64,000 nt of DNA from Bryum argenteum (GCA_037043015.1 CM073330.1:14402512-14466511), one strand, 5' to 3'; counted from the stretch's first letter, positions 1-12,889 are shown. Numbers and translations: made by a program. The notes: generated by a model from the sequence alone, not told the origin.

Positions 1-505
1 CTAAAGTATGTAGAAATACTATGCGAAAGGCGTTACATAATAGTGGCATTTATAGTCGAATTGCCAAAAAACTTCTATGGACAGGGGCACCATCTTCCAT
101 GAGTAATCCTTGTGGTTTTTTCTTCATAAAATGAAGTAACTCCCCATTGTAAACCACTTCAACAAAATCCTTCGCAGAGCGCCGATCCTTAGGCATAAAA
201 ACAAGTCGTGACTTCTGCCCTCCAGAAAATGCACCCCAAATCATCAATGAAGTCCTGCCACTCTTGAAAGATGGAACTATACAACTTGAAGCAAAGCGCT
301 CATGCACAGTTCTCCAAACATGAATTTGTTTAGAGTTTTTACCAACTTCAAACGTGGACTTATCCGTCCAAACAACTTGCTCCCACTCTTCTGCACTCCA
401 TCCACAATATTTTCGAGCAAAAGCTAATCGTTGAGATATGTGACAAGGTGTTATAAAAGGTTTTTTGTGTAAGAGCTTGAATTTTGGCACACTAGTCATT
501 GACAT
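1..505 (-). pseudogene. Tc1/mariner-type (DDE_3) transposase, broken fragment
   Basis: The open frame from 505 down to 50 (151 aa) reads as the middle of a Tc1-like DDE transposase. It has the ...AEEWEQVVWTDKSTFEV block, with the first catalytic Asp at residue 48, then SLMIWGAFSGG, and LLMEDGAPVHRS with the second catalytic Asp at residue 138. The spacing of 90 residues is typical of the family. A TAA stop (50-52) follows 13 residues after the second Asp, before the third acidic residue and the usual SPDLNPIE block. No such block is visible in the remaining 49 bases, and the third acidic position would fall just outside the window. The N-terminal helix-turn-helix half is also missing: the sequence upstream of 505 contains stops and no recognisable HTH. 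I see no terminal inverted repeat. It is read as a dead remnant. The family call is firm; membership of a particular DD34/DD39 clade cannot be decided without the third residue. Confidence 0.85.
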
Positions 506-3500
506 GTAGCTTATCTTGTGACAAAAATTTCATGGCAAATGGGCCACTTTTTAGCCATTGGGAGGGTGTCAAAGTTGGTTGGAGTGGAGTTGATTTCTAC
601 AAGCATACCGCAAAATAACACATGTTGGTAGATTGGGAATATCTTTTTTTTCACTAATATTTTGGACTTCAGATTTTTACCATATATCACTAACACAAAT
701 TGTGTTCTACCACAAAAAAATCGAAGCAATGAAAAATGATCTCAATTTTTGGGAGGCTGTCAAAGTTGGCACGAGTGAAAAACAATTTATAGCTACCTAT
801 CTTGGTAGATTTTAAATAACTTTTTTTTGGTAAATTTTTAGGCTTTGAAACTTGGTAGGCATACTAAAAACTTGATTTCAAGCCTATGGTAAAATTTTCA
901 AGGTAAAATACCAATTTTTGAGCTCTCTAGAGGCTTCCAAAGTGGGCAGACTTGATTTTTTTCCCACGGCAAAACCAAAAACGCCATTCCATGTTGGACC
1001 CTACTGTACAACATGCTTCATGTTTGAAAACCCAAAAACAAGAGCTTCCTTTACCAAATTGCATGTGGTCAATTCATTTTTTTCACATATTTTTATATTG
1101 GCATAATTATAGTTTGTTGTATTTTCTCTCTAACAACATATCACTCCTTCGATTCTAACACTGTATGAAACTGCAGTGTTTAATCAAGTAGGGGGATTAT
1201 AACAATCATTGTTTGTTCAAGACTAATAAAGGGTTTACTAATTGTATAATTAAAGTAAGTGTATAATTACAATGAGGAGTGAGGGTATCATATAGGTTAG
1301 GGTATTAAAAAATAGAAACAATAAGAAGTTGAGAGTAACTAGAAATAATTACTTAGTCATGTTTCTTTTACACTTATCATAATTAATTAGAAGATGGTGA
1401 AGATTGCCGCCTGGTTTGACCCCAATGTCATATTCACCATCTTCTATTTTACAGTAAAGATCGACATATTCTTCAAAATCTCATACGCACAATGTCTTTC
1501 TCGGAGATGGTGAAAGAAAAAAATATATTCATTCCGGGAATCTTTTGATTTTTTTGAACCACTTTTGGCTCTTTGCCATAGACATAAAGACAATACTACA
1601 ATTGCGCACGAAAATCAAATAAAGCTCGTATGCCCGGGCAGACGGAGCATTCGTTTTATGACGAGCTTTTTTCTCGGCCTTATAATATTTTGCTCGTTGT
1701 GGGCAAAAAAAGAATTTTTTTCCGACACTTAGTAAAACAAAATTATGGCACTTTTTGCGTTGCGAATGGTGAGTGGATTAATAATTAAATGGAATAATCC
1801 AAGATGACCTCTCTTTCAATTTCAATTATGTCATTATATAGTAATGGCATGCGGCGAACTCTATTGAATGCGCCAAAAACTTGACTTGTTGGGTTGTGTC
1901 AATTTATTGAGACAATAAATTTTTTAAAACAATGAATGTCGATGACACAAAAACCATTTATTTTAATAGTAGGAAATACAATGCAGATTACATATTTTCT
2001 ACGTCATGTAAATTATTGACATTCTACAAGAACAAAATATTTATTTTCACACTTTTAACATTTTTTTCACTAACATTGTCGCATGATGAATATCTCTTTT
2101 GCTTTAACATGTATTTCATAATATGTTATACTCTCTACGTAATCCATACATTACCATATACATTGTTCTAGAGCATTGCGTGAAGAATTCAAGAATAAAG
2201 AATTGTTGAATTGTTCATACGTCATCTGAATATGGAATGGCATGGAACAACTTGTCGAAATAGCACTAAGACAAATTAGGTCCCCCATGAGCTTCCGATG
2301 GTGAACATAGTGCTTGAGCTAGATAGCCGTCCATGTGAGTATCAGTGACAAGTACCGGGTGACGAGTGACGGCGTTGCGGACAACAACTCAAGATAGAAT
2401 TGTAAATGAATTGAAGATATTTTCACAAGGACGACCAAAATAGAACAAGAAATGAGGGGATTCTCCAAAAGACTTAGAATGATACTTGATATAAAAGAAA
2501 CTCAAGATAGTATTGATAGATGTAAGATAAGGTACAACTAGTAATGAAGATAGTTAGAAATAATGACCTTCAGTTTTATACATAGTATAGGAAAAGCTTT
2601 CTAAGTAAGGTATAGGATATCAAGTAGAGCTTCCGGAAAAAGGTCTTAAAAGTAGCAATGAAACCTTCTAAAAGCTTGAGAGACTTCGGAATCTAAGAAG
2701 GTGAAGGGAAGCTTTTCATATCTACAAAGAAGAATTAGCAGCTCTCAAAAATTAACAAATCTATATGAAAACTCTAAAGGCTTCTAAAATTTAGTAAAAA
2801 CTTATAAAATTTAGTGGAAGGTTCTCGAACTTTCCAAAAACTTAGGCCAACAAAATACACTTGATAATCGGATTTCGGAATGTTCTTGAGATGCATGGTT
2901 GATCATGGTAAATTCATGAGTGTGAATGAAGTCCAAGTTTAACATATAGGTGACAGACAAATACCTTCAACCTCTATCGGGACAAGAGGGTGTTGTGGCA
3001 AATAGTGAAAAGCTCAACTTCTCTACTATCTTACCCTTGGCGGCGAAAAGGAGGTAGGGCTATAGGAGGTGGAGTATGTGTAGTTAACTTCTAAGGTTGA
3101 AACTGACCAAAAATGTCATTGATTTGATTTTAAAAATAAATAAAAAATGTTATGTCTTGCAAAAATTGAAATTTTGATTGAATATAACCCAAATTCCATA
3201 CGGTCAAACTTGATAAAATTGGAAGATAGACTGATTAGGCAACTAAATAAGATCCTATGGTTAGAATTTCCAAAATGAAATTTAAAAATAACCTTGTTCC
3301 TAGATTTGGAGATTTCGTTGTTTTGAGGTTATTGTAGAGCTTCTCCTTTAGAGATTAAGCGGTAGTTATTCATGTTGCAGTCACTTTTCATTTTTGTATT
3401 TGTGGGCAAGTTGCTGGAGCGTTTGGGTAGTCAGCCGCTCAACACCGTGAAGGCAAGCCACAATTCTCTCCATAGCATGCAAAGAAGGTTGAAAGTAAGT

Positions 3501-3599
3501 TTATGGGAGGCTTAAGAACTCTTCATTAGCCGTCCTTGAGCCTCTTGTGTACGGGCTTAAGATTTTAATTTACACATGATTGTTGATTTCAGAGCTTTT
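506..3599. other. AT-rich spacer without a gene
   Basis: No open frame longer than about 80 codons and no coding pattern is visible. Around 1005-1080 the sequence resembles the stretch at 47335-47400, which lies inside a dispersed TIR element, so at least part of this region is old repeat DNA. Short T- and A-runs are scattered throughout. Confidence 0.6.
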
Positions 3600-3659
3600 A
3601 ATAGAACTTACACCTACAACTATAAATTTTGAAATCTTTCTTTATGTGCTCTTCACTCC

Positions 3660-4480
3660 TAAAATTTCCTGTGTGATTTTGGAGCTTAAACCTCAAAACT
3701 GCAATTTTCTACCCCTATGCACTCTCAATATTGCAAACAAAATTTTCTTACTTTTGAGCAAGGGCATGATATGGGTACCACTAAAACGCGTCTCATGATA
3801 TGTGGCCTATGTGTAATTCATTATAGATGTGCTAGAGATTCCTTTTTTAACCTCATGTGTACACCTATAGCCATGTCACTCATAGTACAATTTGGTTAGA
3901 ATAATTTTTCAATATTGTTCTTTTATCAAAAAAGTAGTTTGGTAAAAATCACACTATTGTAGAAGGGGTGCCCATATATTGCCCTTACCCCTTTTGTTGA
4001 AGTTCAAACCGTAAGCTCTCATGATCAAGCTTAATTTAATCAACATTCCAAAAATGACTGTTGGATGTTAATCATTTGTAAGATTATACCATCCAAATTT
4101 TGTGCTTAAGTTTGTACTGAAATTTTGAAAACTATTATGCTTGCTCTTATAAATTTAGTAGGCAACCTTATAAATTTTGAAGATTGCCCTTATAGACTTG
4201 GTATTTTTTTGGACTCAGGGCCTATTTGAACTCAAATAGTGATTTGGTTTTGAACATGTTTTCAAAAACAATTTCAATACATCTTCAAAATAAAACTATT
4301 TTTCCGCCCACCTTCTAATGTGAAAAATAGAATTCGAGTAAAAAAAAACTCTTAAATTTGAGATTAACTTTGCAACGTTTTGCACACACACCTTGTGGTA
4401 TAGAAAACAATCTGTAAAAAGCTTAGTAGAAAATTAAATTTATAACAAAAGCTAGGCTACTCGAAAGTGTCTAGAAAAAT
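3660..4480 (+). repeat. Diverged copy of the R4 repeat (as at 57393-58315), interrupted by a MITE
   Basis: Blocks before and after the MITE at 3757-3991 align in order with the TTAA-bounded element at 57393-58315. Shared blocks include a phrase ending AACTGCAATTTTCTACC, a block around 4030-4090 ending in ATTTGTAAGATTATACC, and TTTGCACACACACCTTGTGG near 4375 (TTTCCCACATACACCTTGTAG there). No intact terminal repeats remain. It is non-coding. Confidence 0.6.
3757..3991 (+). mobile_element. R1 MITE-like element, copy 1
   Basis: About 235 bp with imperfect inverted ends. The left end reads AAGGGCATGATATGGGTACC. The reverse complement of the right end reads GTAAGGGCAATATATGGGCA. Two further copies occur at about 37507-37719 (+) and 40564-40781 (-). 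They share internal blocks such as ACGCGTCTCAT, TATAGCCATGTCAC and TTGGTTAGAATAA. The element is non-coding and lies inside a diverged R4 repeat, so it inserted later. The superfamily is not assigned because target-site duplications are unclear. Confidence 0.7.
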
Positions 4481-6120
4481 AATTTCCTCTGCACGGAAAG
4501 TTAGAGGTTAGGAGACATGTAAGGCATTCTCACTTCAAAGTTGGTTGGAGTCTTCTTAACAATCATGACTAAATTTGTAATTAATTTGTAATAAATTTGG
4601 AATGTTCCCATGAATCCTTTCATAGTATGAACCTATGGTTTATTGAAAATTTTCTATACCCATGTTTAACTTTATAGCTACAGGTGTGCCCCTCAAGCAT
4701 TGCCACACTAAAATAAACACTTGAAAATCGGTGTACTATGTTATTCTCGTTGTCTCAAAAACTCTCCGTATCCTTATCTTTAGCTCGAACCTTATTTTTA
4801 GTCAGTCTCAAATCCCGTCTTTGTGTATGTTCTTGTCCTTACATCCTCTCCTTGTATTTGTCCATCTAATGATAGCCAAGATAGAAAAGTCGGAAAGCTA
4901 GTCCAACGACTTTTTTGCTTTTTGTAATTTATAACAATAAGGTCAAGTTTTCTAAATTTGGCTAATTCATAGGACCATGAATACACATAAATTTTTCCAT
5001 TTTGCACATGTTGCATTGGTGATTTAATCATGAAAGGCACAGAAAAATTACGCACTTCCAACAACACCTTTGGTGCCTTAATCCAACCTACAATCCATAA
5101 GATTTTGTAGACAATACCACTACCAATCCACTCAAACATAATTTCCTTTGAATATCTAGATTGATTTTTGAGTTGGTTGAGTTTGATATTTTTCAAATAA
5201 TAAAAAATTTTATTTGTTTTATATATATATATATATAATATTTTATTTATTTTTTGAATACAAGATAGAAGAAAAGTCAAGTTGAATATATGTAATTCGA
5301 GAACCTCATAGTAAATTGTAGATTTAAGTGTTATTATATTTAAATTGACTAGATCCTAAATGCATGTGGTAAAAAGATCTATATCACAAATTTGATTATG
5401 TAAAATATAATATACAATTGTACACATGACTTCTTATTATACCAGTACGTCCCCGTGGCATTGCCACACTGATACAAATGAATTTTAGTACTTCTGGGGC
5501 CCTAAATACTTTGAAATTCAATATCTCATGATTTAGAAGTCCAATTTGCAATCCGATTGTTGCCCACACCTCTACGAAAAAACCCGCTTCCATTGACACC
5601 TCATGCGCCTCGATCCAATCAACGGTGCTCAAGATCATAATGTCACTTGCAAAACAAAACATAACAAACTACCGTACTACCATAGCAAGTTCAATCATAA
5701 ATAATTATATTTAAATAAAAAAGTAAAAAAAATTTAAAAATTACAAGCCAAGAGGAACAAAAAGTTGAGAAATTATATAATGAAAAGGGTATCCAAAAGT
5801 TGGAAAATTACATATAAAAAAAAAACACTAAAGAACGAATTTCAAAAAAATCTATTTCTTAGCAGACGAACCATATTTTAAAATATTCGTTTGTTGAGGA
5901 CCGAACCTGCTATGGTGGTACGGCACCTTCCTTACAATTCACAACTTTTTACAATCATAATATATTCACTTTTCTAAAACCTATTTATGTATTCCCACTT
6001 TGTCTTTTATACAAATATGATACATCCCAAACAACCGTAGCTCACTAGCTCAGGGTCTTCTCTTCATGTAGCGTCCACCCTGAGAGGGGTTAGTAGTCCT
6101 ATACCACTGTTGTTATGTCA
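4481..6120. other. AT-rich spacer; two decayed, similar minus-strand frames
   Basis: Minus-strand frames at 4798-5280 and 5396-5662 share a weak phrase (WIVGWIKAPKVLLEV against STVDWIEAHEVSMEA). They may be relics of the same repeated open frame, possibly a retroelement. Neither matches a family I recognise. A (TA)n run lies at about 5220-5237. No intact gene is visible. Confidence 0.4.
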
Positions 6121-6200
6121 TGTGGGCATATCATCAAGGGTAGGTCGAACTGACACTTTATTCACGCCAACCCTCACGGGTCTGGTGTTCTTCTTCTTCT
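6121..6200 (+). repeat. R6 dispersed segment, copy 1
   Basis: An approximately 75-bp block containing AGGGTAGGTCGAACTGACAC and TTCACGCCAACCC, ending in TCTGGTGTTCTTCTTC. Strong matches lie at 60323-60398 (+), 27868-27937 (-) and 55866-55940 (-). Weaker matches lie at 30781-30855 (+) and about 61370-61420 (-). The element type is unknown. Confidence 0.65.
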
Positions 6201-6399
6201 TATTCCCACTTTGTTAATCAAAGTCTTATTCTAAATATTTGGCATAAGTCCTCAAAAGAGAATCAAACATACAATTAAACAGTTCTCAAAAGTGGGAATA
6301 GTCTTTCATCGAGTAAGATACGGTCAAGCCCCAAAGCAACAGGATGGGTCAATTCAACCCAGATTACATGAACCTAGATAAATTCAACGACCTATCAGA

Positions 6400-7723
6400 A
6401 TCAAGGGAACCTCCAATCAGAGTTCGAAGGTGACCGGGCGACCTGACGAACCGGTGGTCGTGCTGGACTTTCGCACCTACCTTTGCTCCGTGACGCCGTC
6501 TCCTCCATCGTCATCGCCACTGTCCCTCCGAGCCATCGCCATCCTGCCCATTTCATCGTCAAGCTCTCCCGCCGCCACCTCCCGGTACACTTCAAAACAT
6601 TCTCCCGCTTCCTACGATTTTTTTGACCTATTTTTGACCCGAATCCGTCCAGGATAGGGTTAGTTCAGGCCGTTGTTGAATTCCAAGTCTTCTCAACTTT
6701 TATTGAGCATAAGTGGGAAAGATCGGGAGCTCCTGTGGTTTTTCGTGGAAAGAATGAGCGCTTCTTAAATCCCTTTTGACCAGTTCTTGACCTGAATCTG
6801 TCGCGGATAGGGTTAGTTCTCGTGAGCAACGATTTTTCAGCTTGTTGCTGCCATTTTGGGATTTGGAGATTGGTGAGATTGGTAGCTCTTGTGATTTTTT
6901 GTGAAAATATTGTTGAGTTTAGTGTTGTGATGGATTGGTGTTTATGCTCTCTGTTTTCTTCCAAGTACGGTGTGTGGAGTTGCTTACGGGGTTGCTCTGG
7001 AAGTTTTGTGGAGTTTTTGGAGAGTGTTAAGTGCAGTATGAGAGAAAAAAAGCCTGTTGCCAGAAGGGGACGGGTGTGGATAGGAGTCGAAGTGGTGCTA
7101 TGGTTGGTGTGAGCTCTTTTGTATCTCTCAAGAGAGAGTGCGGTGTACTTTTGTGGCTCAGCTGTATTTATCAAGGGGAGGAGATTTGTGGATGATTGAA
7201 TTGGTTGTTGGAGTTCTGACAGAAAGGTATGTGAATGGTCTGACAATATTAGGGTTTTATGTGCAGGCCAGGAACGGAGGGAGGGCTTAGTCTTCTCTTT
7301 ATTATTGCCAGAGTATTGATTGCTCATGCAACTCGAGTGTTTTGTGTGTGGAGCTCGTGCTCGAATGTTTGTTAATGCTTCTCGGATGAGACGGTTTCGG
7401 GGAGAATACAAGAGGCGTCTGTCTGTCTCGTGTCGTGTGAGCATTTAGAGGTGGAGTGGAAACGGAGGAGCTGGAGAGGTTGGATGATTCTGAGCGCGAA
7501 CGTTTTAGGTTTCTCGAGGGATAAAATTGTGAAGAAGTGAAGGTTAAGGTCGAAGAGGAAAAGCTGGCGCGCGCAGGGAACGCCTGATGGCGGATCCGCC
7601 CCACGCACAACTAATTGCTGGTGTGGAACTGAAAGCTCGGTGCAGAAGAATCGTTGCAAAGAGCGTCATCAACTCGAACTGTAACGGAGCTAGAGATAAA
7701 GGAGGGGGCGAAAAGGGGGAAGC
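6400..7723 (+). promoter_or_regulatory. Probable promoter and long 5' leader of the CCR4 gene
   Basis: Base composition rises in GC here compared with the AT-rich DNA upstream, and no conserved protein is encoded on either strand. Open frames on both strands, including a 259-codon frame on the minus strand (6665-7444), look like chance frames. The stretch ends directly at the CCR4 start codon. It contains a diverged direct duplication (see 6605-6920). No TATA box or transcription start is assigned with confidence. Confidence 0.45.
6605..6920 (+). repeat. Diverged tandem duplication, unit about 165 bp, in the CCR4 leader
   Basis: Two consecutive segments start with similar phrases: TTTTTGACCCGAATCCGTCC...GGATAGGGTTAGTTC near 6620-6665, and TTCTTGACCTGAATCTGTCG...GGATAGGGTTAGTTC near 6782-6825. 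They continue in register through GAGCTCCTGTGGTTTTTCGT (from 6728) and TAGCTCTTGTGATTTTTTGT (from 6882). The spacing is about 155-168 bp, with indels. This looks like an old local duplication in the leader. Confidence 0.7.
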
Positions 7724-10700
7724 ATGCTGAGTGTGGTGCGGGTGCACCTCCCGACCGACATTCCGATCGTAGGGTGCGAGTTGTCGGCGTATGTGCTACT
7801 GCGTCGCGGTGACTCTAGCCTTTCTCCTGAAGATGTCACCGAGGCGTCGTCCACTGATGGCTATTTCCTCCAGTGCCGATGGTACCCTTCTTTCACTCCA
7901 CATCTTTAGCTGCAACCGAGGTTTTAGGTCAAGTATGATATATCTTTTATATTGTACGTTTCTGAGCTGAATTCTGTGCCTGAGTCAGCTGAAAGGTATT
8001 TGATAATAGACCGACTTTTAGTGGAATTTTTATAGCTTATAGTCTGCAGTCACCTTGGACCTGAGTTGACAGTGGTTTGGAGGCGTAGTACAATTTGATC
8101 TCACGATTTGTGTACGTAGCATCGTGGCTTTCCTTGAAATTCTTTGGTAGAGTTGCTTTCATGTGTAGGAATCGCTTGTGTTTTGCAAAGTGGTTCGACA
8201 CTCAGGAAGACGGGAATTGATTTGCTGCCTTTGTGTTCAACGAAACAGGTATCGGCTACAGAGTGAGCAGAAAGTGTTAGTCTGCTGTATACACCCATCT
8301 GAGCCTGCTACACTGCAATGTGTGCAGTGCATAAAAGCAAAACTTGCTCAGTCGAAGAGCTTGCATTGCACGCAGAAGTGTTTCACTGACTCATGGCGAC
8401 AGCACCTTATTATGCACCAGGAGGCCGCCGATAAACGAGAAAACGGCATTGAAGAAGATGAATCACCTTTTTCGTTTAATTCGAATCCTGCGAAAACTCT
8501 GCGATCGTTGGATGGTAGCCTAGGCGGTGCCGCGACACACTCTGCTAATCACAGCAATGGGTCCGTATTTTCCAGTCCCGTTCGGATGTCCTCTCACAAC
8601 CAGAACCAGGAAGCTGGTGAATCGTGGTGCGAGGTTGGGCAGGGCAAGACCTACACACCGACAACGGAGGACGTGGGTCACATTCTGAAGATCGAGTGTG
8701 TGGCCATTGATGGGAGCACGGGGCGTCCTGCGGCCACCCCGCATCAGAGGCAAACATCACGTGTCATCCCTGCACCGTCTCCCACCCCGCGGCAGTTGAT
8801 ACCAGTAAACTCGATGGACGGGATGGGTTCGGTGGAGACAGATGGGCGAACGGCGTCTTCGGGGACATTCACGGTGCTGTCATACAATGTACTGTCGGAC
8901 CTTTATGCTACCAGCGAGCAGTATAGCTACTGTCCTCCGTGGGCATTGGCATGGACGTATCGAAGGCAAAATCTGCTGCGGGAGATTGTGGCGTACCGAG
9001 CAGATATTTTGTGTCTTCAGGAGGTACACTTTTTACGGAGCTTTTACTCACGGTTTGGGCAAGAGTATGAAAATTCATAATTTGTCAATTTAGCCCAGTA
9101 TTGTTGAAGAACACAGTATTGCATCTTTGTAGTCAGCAGCAGTCTTGGTAGTACCTTGCTATGTAAAAGGTTGATTAAAGTTCTGGGTTGGACGTTCAGG
9201 TGCAAAGCGATCATTACGAGGACTTCTATGCGCCTGAATTAGAGAAGCATGGTTACACGGGTGTCTACAAGAAAAAAACAGGAGAGGTGAAAATTTCTCT
9301 ACTTGCCTGTTTTCGAACCCCCTCTTTTCTATCACATTTAATCAACAGAAGTTGCAGTATGGGAAGGTCGTGTCACAGTTGTGTACGAATTATTTCCTGG
9401 AACGACTGTTGGAAGGTGGCTAGATGTCTGGTAGGAGTAAGTATGAACTGCAAAGGATTTGGGATTGGTAACTGACAGCATGTACAGGGTTAGGTTAGCC
9501 ATCTGGTTCTGTCTATTCTCTTCGGGTGAGAATTCCTGTCCTTAAGAAAAGCTGACCAGATATTTGTAATGAATAGCAGGTGTATACAGGCGGTTCCTAT
9601 GTCATCGATGGTTGTGCCACATTCTTCCGTCGAGATCGCTTCTCTTTGGTGAAGAAATATGAGGTGAGCTTTATAGCTTTTGCGTCCGTGGGGAGATGTT
9701 TCTAGTTGCTCTTTTTGCCATATACTTATCATAAGAGTAATATTTGTTCTGTCTCTTCGCTCATTCTTGCCCTGTACCTATGTGCCAAAAGCCTGTTTCC
9801 AGGTATATGAGTTTCGGCATGGTCAAGCCCTATATCATATGGCCTGTATCGAAATGCATGTCGCAGCGACAATGTTTAAAAGTTGTTGATTGTGCAGGTG
9901 GAGTTCAACAAGGCCGCACAGTCATTGTCGGAGGCTCTGCTGCCAACAACGAAGAAGGCTGCTTTGAGTCGGCTTTTGAAGGTTAGTCCGGGTTTTAGCC
10001 TAGTGAAGTACATGCATGTTCGAGCAGTAGAATGTACTAATTGGTATTGTCAGGTTGTTTTTATTGTATGTCTTAGTTCATGTCAATGGTTGTCTGATGA
10101 GTTAAAATTATGTACTCTATGCAGGATAATGTGGCTCTGATCGTCGTACTGGAAGCGCGTGACACTGGAGGGTTTATGGATTCTCAAGGAGCCTCTGGCA
10201 AGCGTGGTCAGCTTTTGTGTGTGGTGAGTATCTCCTCGTGGACGCAATCAAGATAATCACGTTTCAGTAGGACGATTATGGTGTGCTGTCATGCACCACG
10301 TAGGCTTTCATCACCAACCGTTTCTTGAGGTTCTTCCGATGGTTTGGTTGTCTCACTTCGTTATTTTTCGCTGGTCGCTTTGTGAACAGGCGAACACCCA
10401 CATTCATGCGAACCAAGAACTCAAAGATGTGAAGCTTTGGCAGGTGTGCAGCTTTCCTCTCATCTTCGTCTGGTCTATTGTCATGCAAAGTTCAAGGTAC
10501 TGCTTTGCTAACGGTAACTGGTTGCAAGCATGTACTGAATGTTTCATCGTGGTTTCGCCTTTTAGGTGCACACACTGCTGAAGGGGCTTGAGAAGATAGC
10601 AGCCAGTGCAGACATCCCTATGTTAGTGGCCGGCGATTTCAATTCAGTTCCTGGCAGGTTGGTGCTTGTCCATATCAGCTATTTGCGTTGTGTGCTTGGG

Positions 10701-11493
10701 AGTTAAAATTGCGGTTCTGACGCTCTGAGATATCGGAACGGTTTTTGCAGTGCGCCTCACAGTCTATTGTCAACTGGCCATGTGGATGCTGGCCATCCGG
10801 ATTTACAAATCGATCCACTAAACATTTTGCGGCCTCCAAGCAAGCTTTTCCACTCGCTACCATTGGTAAGCAGTGGTGCATGTCTCCGCAATCAATTCTG
10901 TACTTTAGAGGGCTTGGAGAGTTCAGAAAGAAGAATTGTATCATGAGATTTTCTATTTTATAAAGTTGGATCTTGCTTGTTTACAGTTCTCACTTTTGAG
11001 TTTTTCGCAGGTGAGTGCTTACGCATCGCTGGGGAATATGACTGGAATGGGCCCTACAGTAGAGAAACAGAGGCGGCGGATGGATCCAACCACAAGCGAA
11101 CCGCAATTCACAAACTGTACCCGTGATTTTCTGGGCACTCTTGATTACATATTTTACACCGGTAAGACAGCCTTGCCCTCTTCTAATAGATTCGGTGCAA
11201 ATACATAAAAGTTTGACAACAACTATGTTCGCATTTCCGTTGTTTTCGATTACAAAATTCCATGCCTCATTATTGTTATGCGCAGCGATCCCGCTTACTA
11301 TAGTGCGTAATATGTACTTGACAAGAAAGGGGATACTTGTTGTGCAGCGGACTCACTGACGGTGGAGTCACTATTGGAGCTGCTGGACGAAGACAGTTTA
11401 CGGAAGGATACAGGGTTACCCTCTCCGGAATGGTCATCGGACCACATTGCCTTGTTGGCTGAGTTCCGCTACAAGCCTCGCCTCCGTCGCTAG
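7724..11493 (+). CDS. CCR4: CCR4-type poly(A)-specific exoribonuclease (deadenylase), 11 exons
   Basis: Catalytic deadenylase that shortens mRNA poly(A) tails, in plants as part of the CCR4-NOT machinery. My exons, all GT-AG and in phase: 7724-7881, 8249-9023, 9200-9286, 9580-9663, 9898-9981, 10125-10223, 10390-10443, 10566-10657, 10751-10865, 11011-11161, 11348-11493. Together they encode 614 aa, close to the usual length of plant CCR4a/b. The N-terminus MLSVVRVHLPTDIPIVGCEL is plant-specific. A Cys/His-rich MYND-like finger (CCIHPSEPATLQCVQC...KCF...H) covers about residues 63-110. The EEP nuclease domain starts near residue 260. Its catalytic residues are present: Asn266 (SYN), Glu311 (CLQE), Asp471/Asn473 (GDFN), Asp561 (DYIFYT) and Asp598-His599 (SSDH). 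The start matches the family N-terminus exactly. Like plant CCR4s it lacks the leucine-rich repeats of yeast Ccr4. It looks intact. Confidence 0.96.
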
Positions 11494-12889
11494 ACGGACG
11501 GACGGTCGGACGTCTGTAAGATTTGACCTTATTGCAGATTATTGAAGAACCCCGATATGATATCTGCCTTAGCAAGCGGCTGAGGTAGTGTGTACTCTTT
11601 TTAGAAGTGAATTGTTTGCAGACGACAGACGCGAAGGCATTTGTTTTTGCCCCCATACGTCCCGGACGTATTTTTAGCAACCTGCCTGCATGCAATTGTG
11701 GAGGGATGAATCTGGTTGGATTGGAGATGTATCACTCCAAGTGAATCAGTAGTGCAGATGTACATTTTGCCATCTCTTGGGTGTCCCACAGTCTCCACTG
11801 ATTGCTTATGATTGATTAGACATCATAAAGCCTGCGTAATAACAGAGCCCGATTGTGCCTCCCTCCCGTGTTGTCATCATGTCTCCTAATACCGTGTGAC
11901 TGATGTGCTGCACCCACTTCCTTCGACCGTGCATGTGAACCTTGGACTCCATCATTACATGCCCTGTATGTGATCACGGTTGATATATGTTCATATCTAA
12001 GAATTCATTACCATGGTACCCTGCTTGTGCTGCTGAAGGCTATTTGTCGCCTTCAAAGTTACAAAGAAGCCTTACGGTTCAATTAAAATAATATGGTTGC
12101 TCGAACCAAGTATGGTTTTCTCTTCTTGGAATCAATGTTTTCATTTCAAACACCCTATGTAGATCTCAAGATTGAGGGAAGTTGTCACCAATTGTGATGG
12201 AGGAGACTTACAACTACACCCTGTACATCCAAAGAATTAGGGCAAATGATGCCAATTATGATAAAAGAGGACACAAGATTTGTGACCACTCCCTAGAAAG
12301 TACAATTCTGAGATTAGGATTGTGGTGGGCATGTATGATTAGCCACTATTGACTAATCACCCTTCAAAAATGCAATATGGCCACAATCAATGTGTCATCA
12401 TCCTCCGAAGGTGTAACAAGTAGAATCAGATTATATGCATGGTGTTTCCTATCAATTCACTGAACCAACAAATCAGCATAATCTCATAAGTTTGTAAAGT
12501 TAGCAATGCCGCCTCAACTTGCTTGCAGACCAATTCTAACGTAACAATCCATCCAACTGTCCTCAAGCTACACCACCGTTCGAAACCCACAAAAAAATCA
12601 TACGTCACGGGTTCCACGCCAGCACCGTCCAGTCAGCCTCCACCTGGCACAACAGTCCCGCCACTTGTCAATCCCTCTCGCACTCAACCTCACAGGTGTC
12701 CCTCTCCGCACCAGAACCATTGCCACAAATCGCTCTTGCCCCACCAACCCCGTCTATTCCATTGCTTCAATCGCCTCCCACAATCCCTGCTCTCAAAAAT
12801 CTCGCACACAGGATTTTTCAGCGAGTTTTAGAGCCATTTAGCGAGTTCGGGGAGCCTTTTCAGAGGAGTATTAGGAGTTTGTTTGGTGG
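11494..12889. other. 3' flank of CCR4 and spacer before the next gene
   Basis: The first few hundred bases are probably the CCR4 3' UTR. Beyond that no coding region, RNA gene or clear repeat is visible. GC and pyrimidine content rises after about 12600 (many CCTC/CACC runs), consistent with the promoter or leader of the gene starting at 12890. Confidence 0.45.

Noticed and set aside
4798..5662. Two minus-strand ORFs as genuine genes
   Set aside because: AT-rich, with a (TA)n-encoded N-terminus, weakly similar to each other, no family match. Treated as decayed repeat.
6665..7444. Long minus-strand open frame of 259 codons
   Set aside because: Composition is Thr/Ser/His-rich with no motif, and it lies in the probable CCR4 leader. 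It is best seen as chance.
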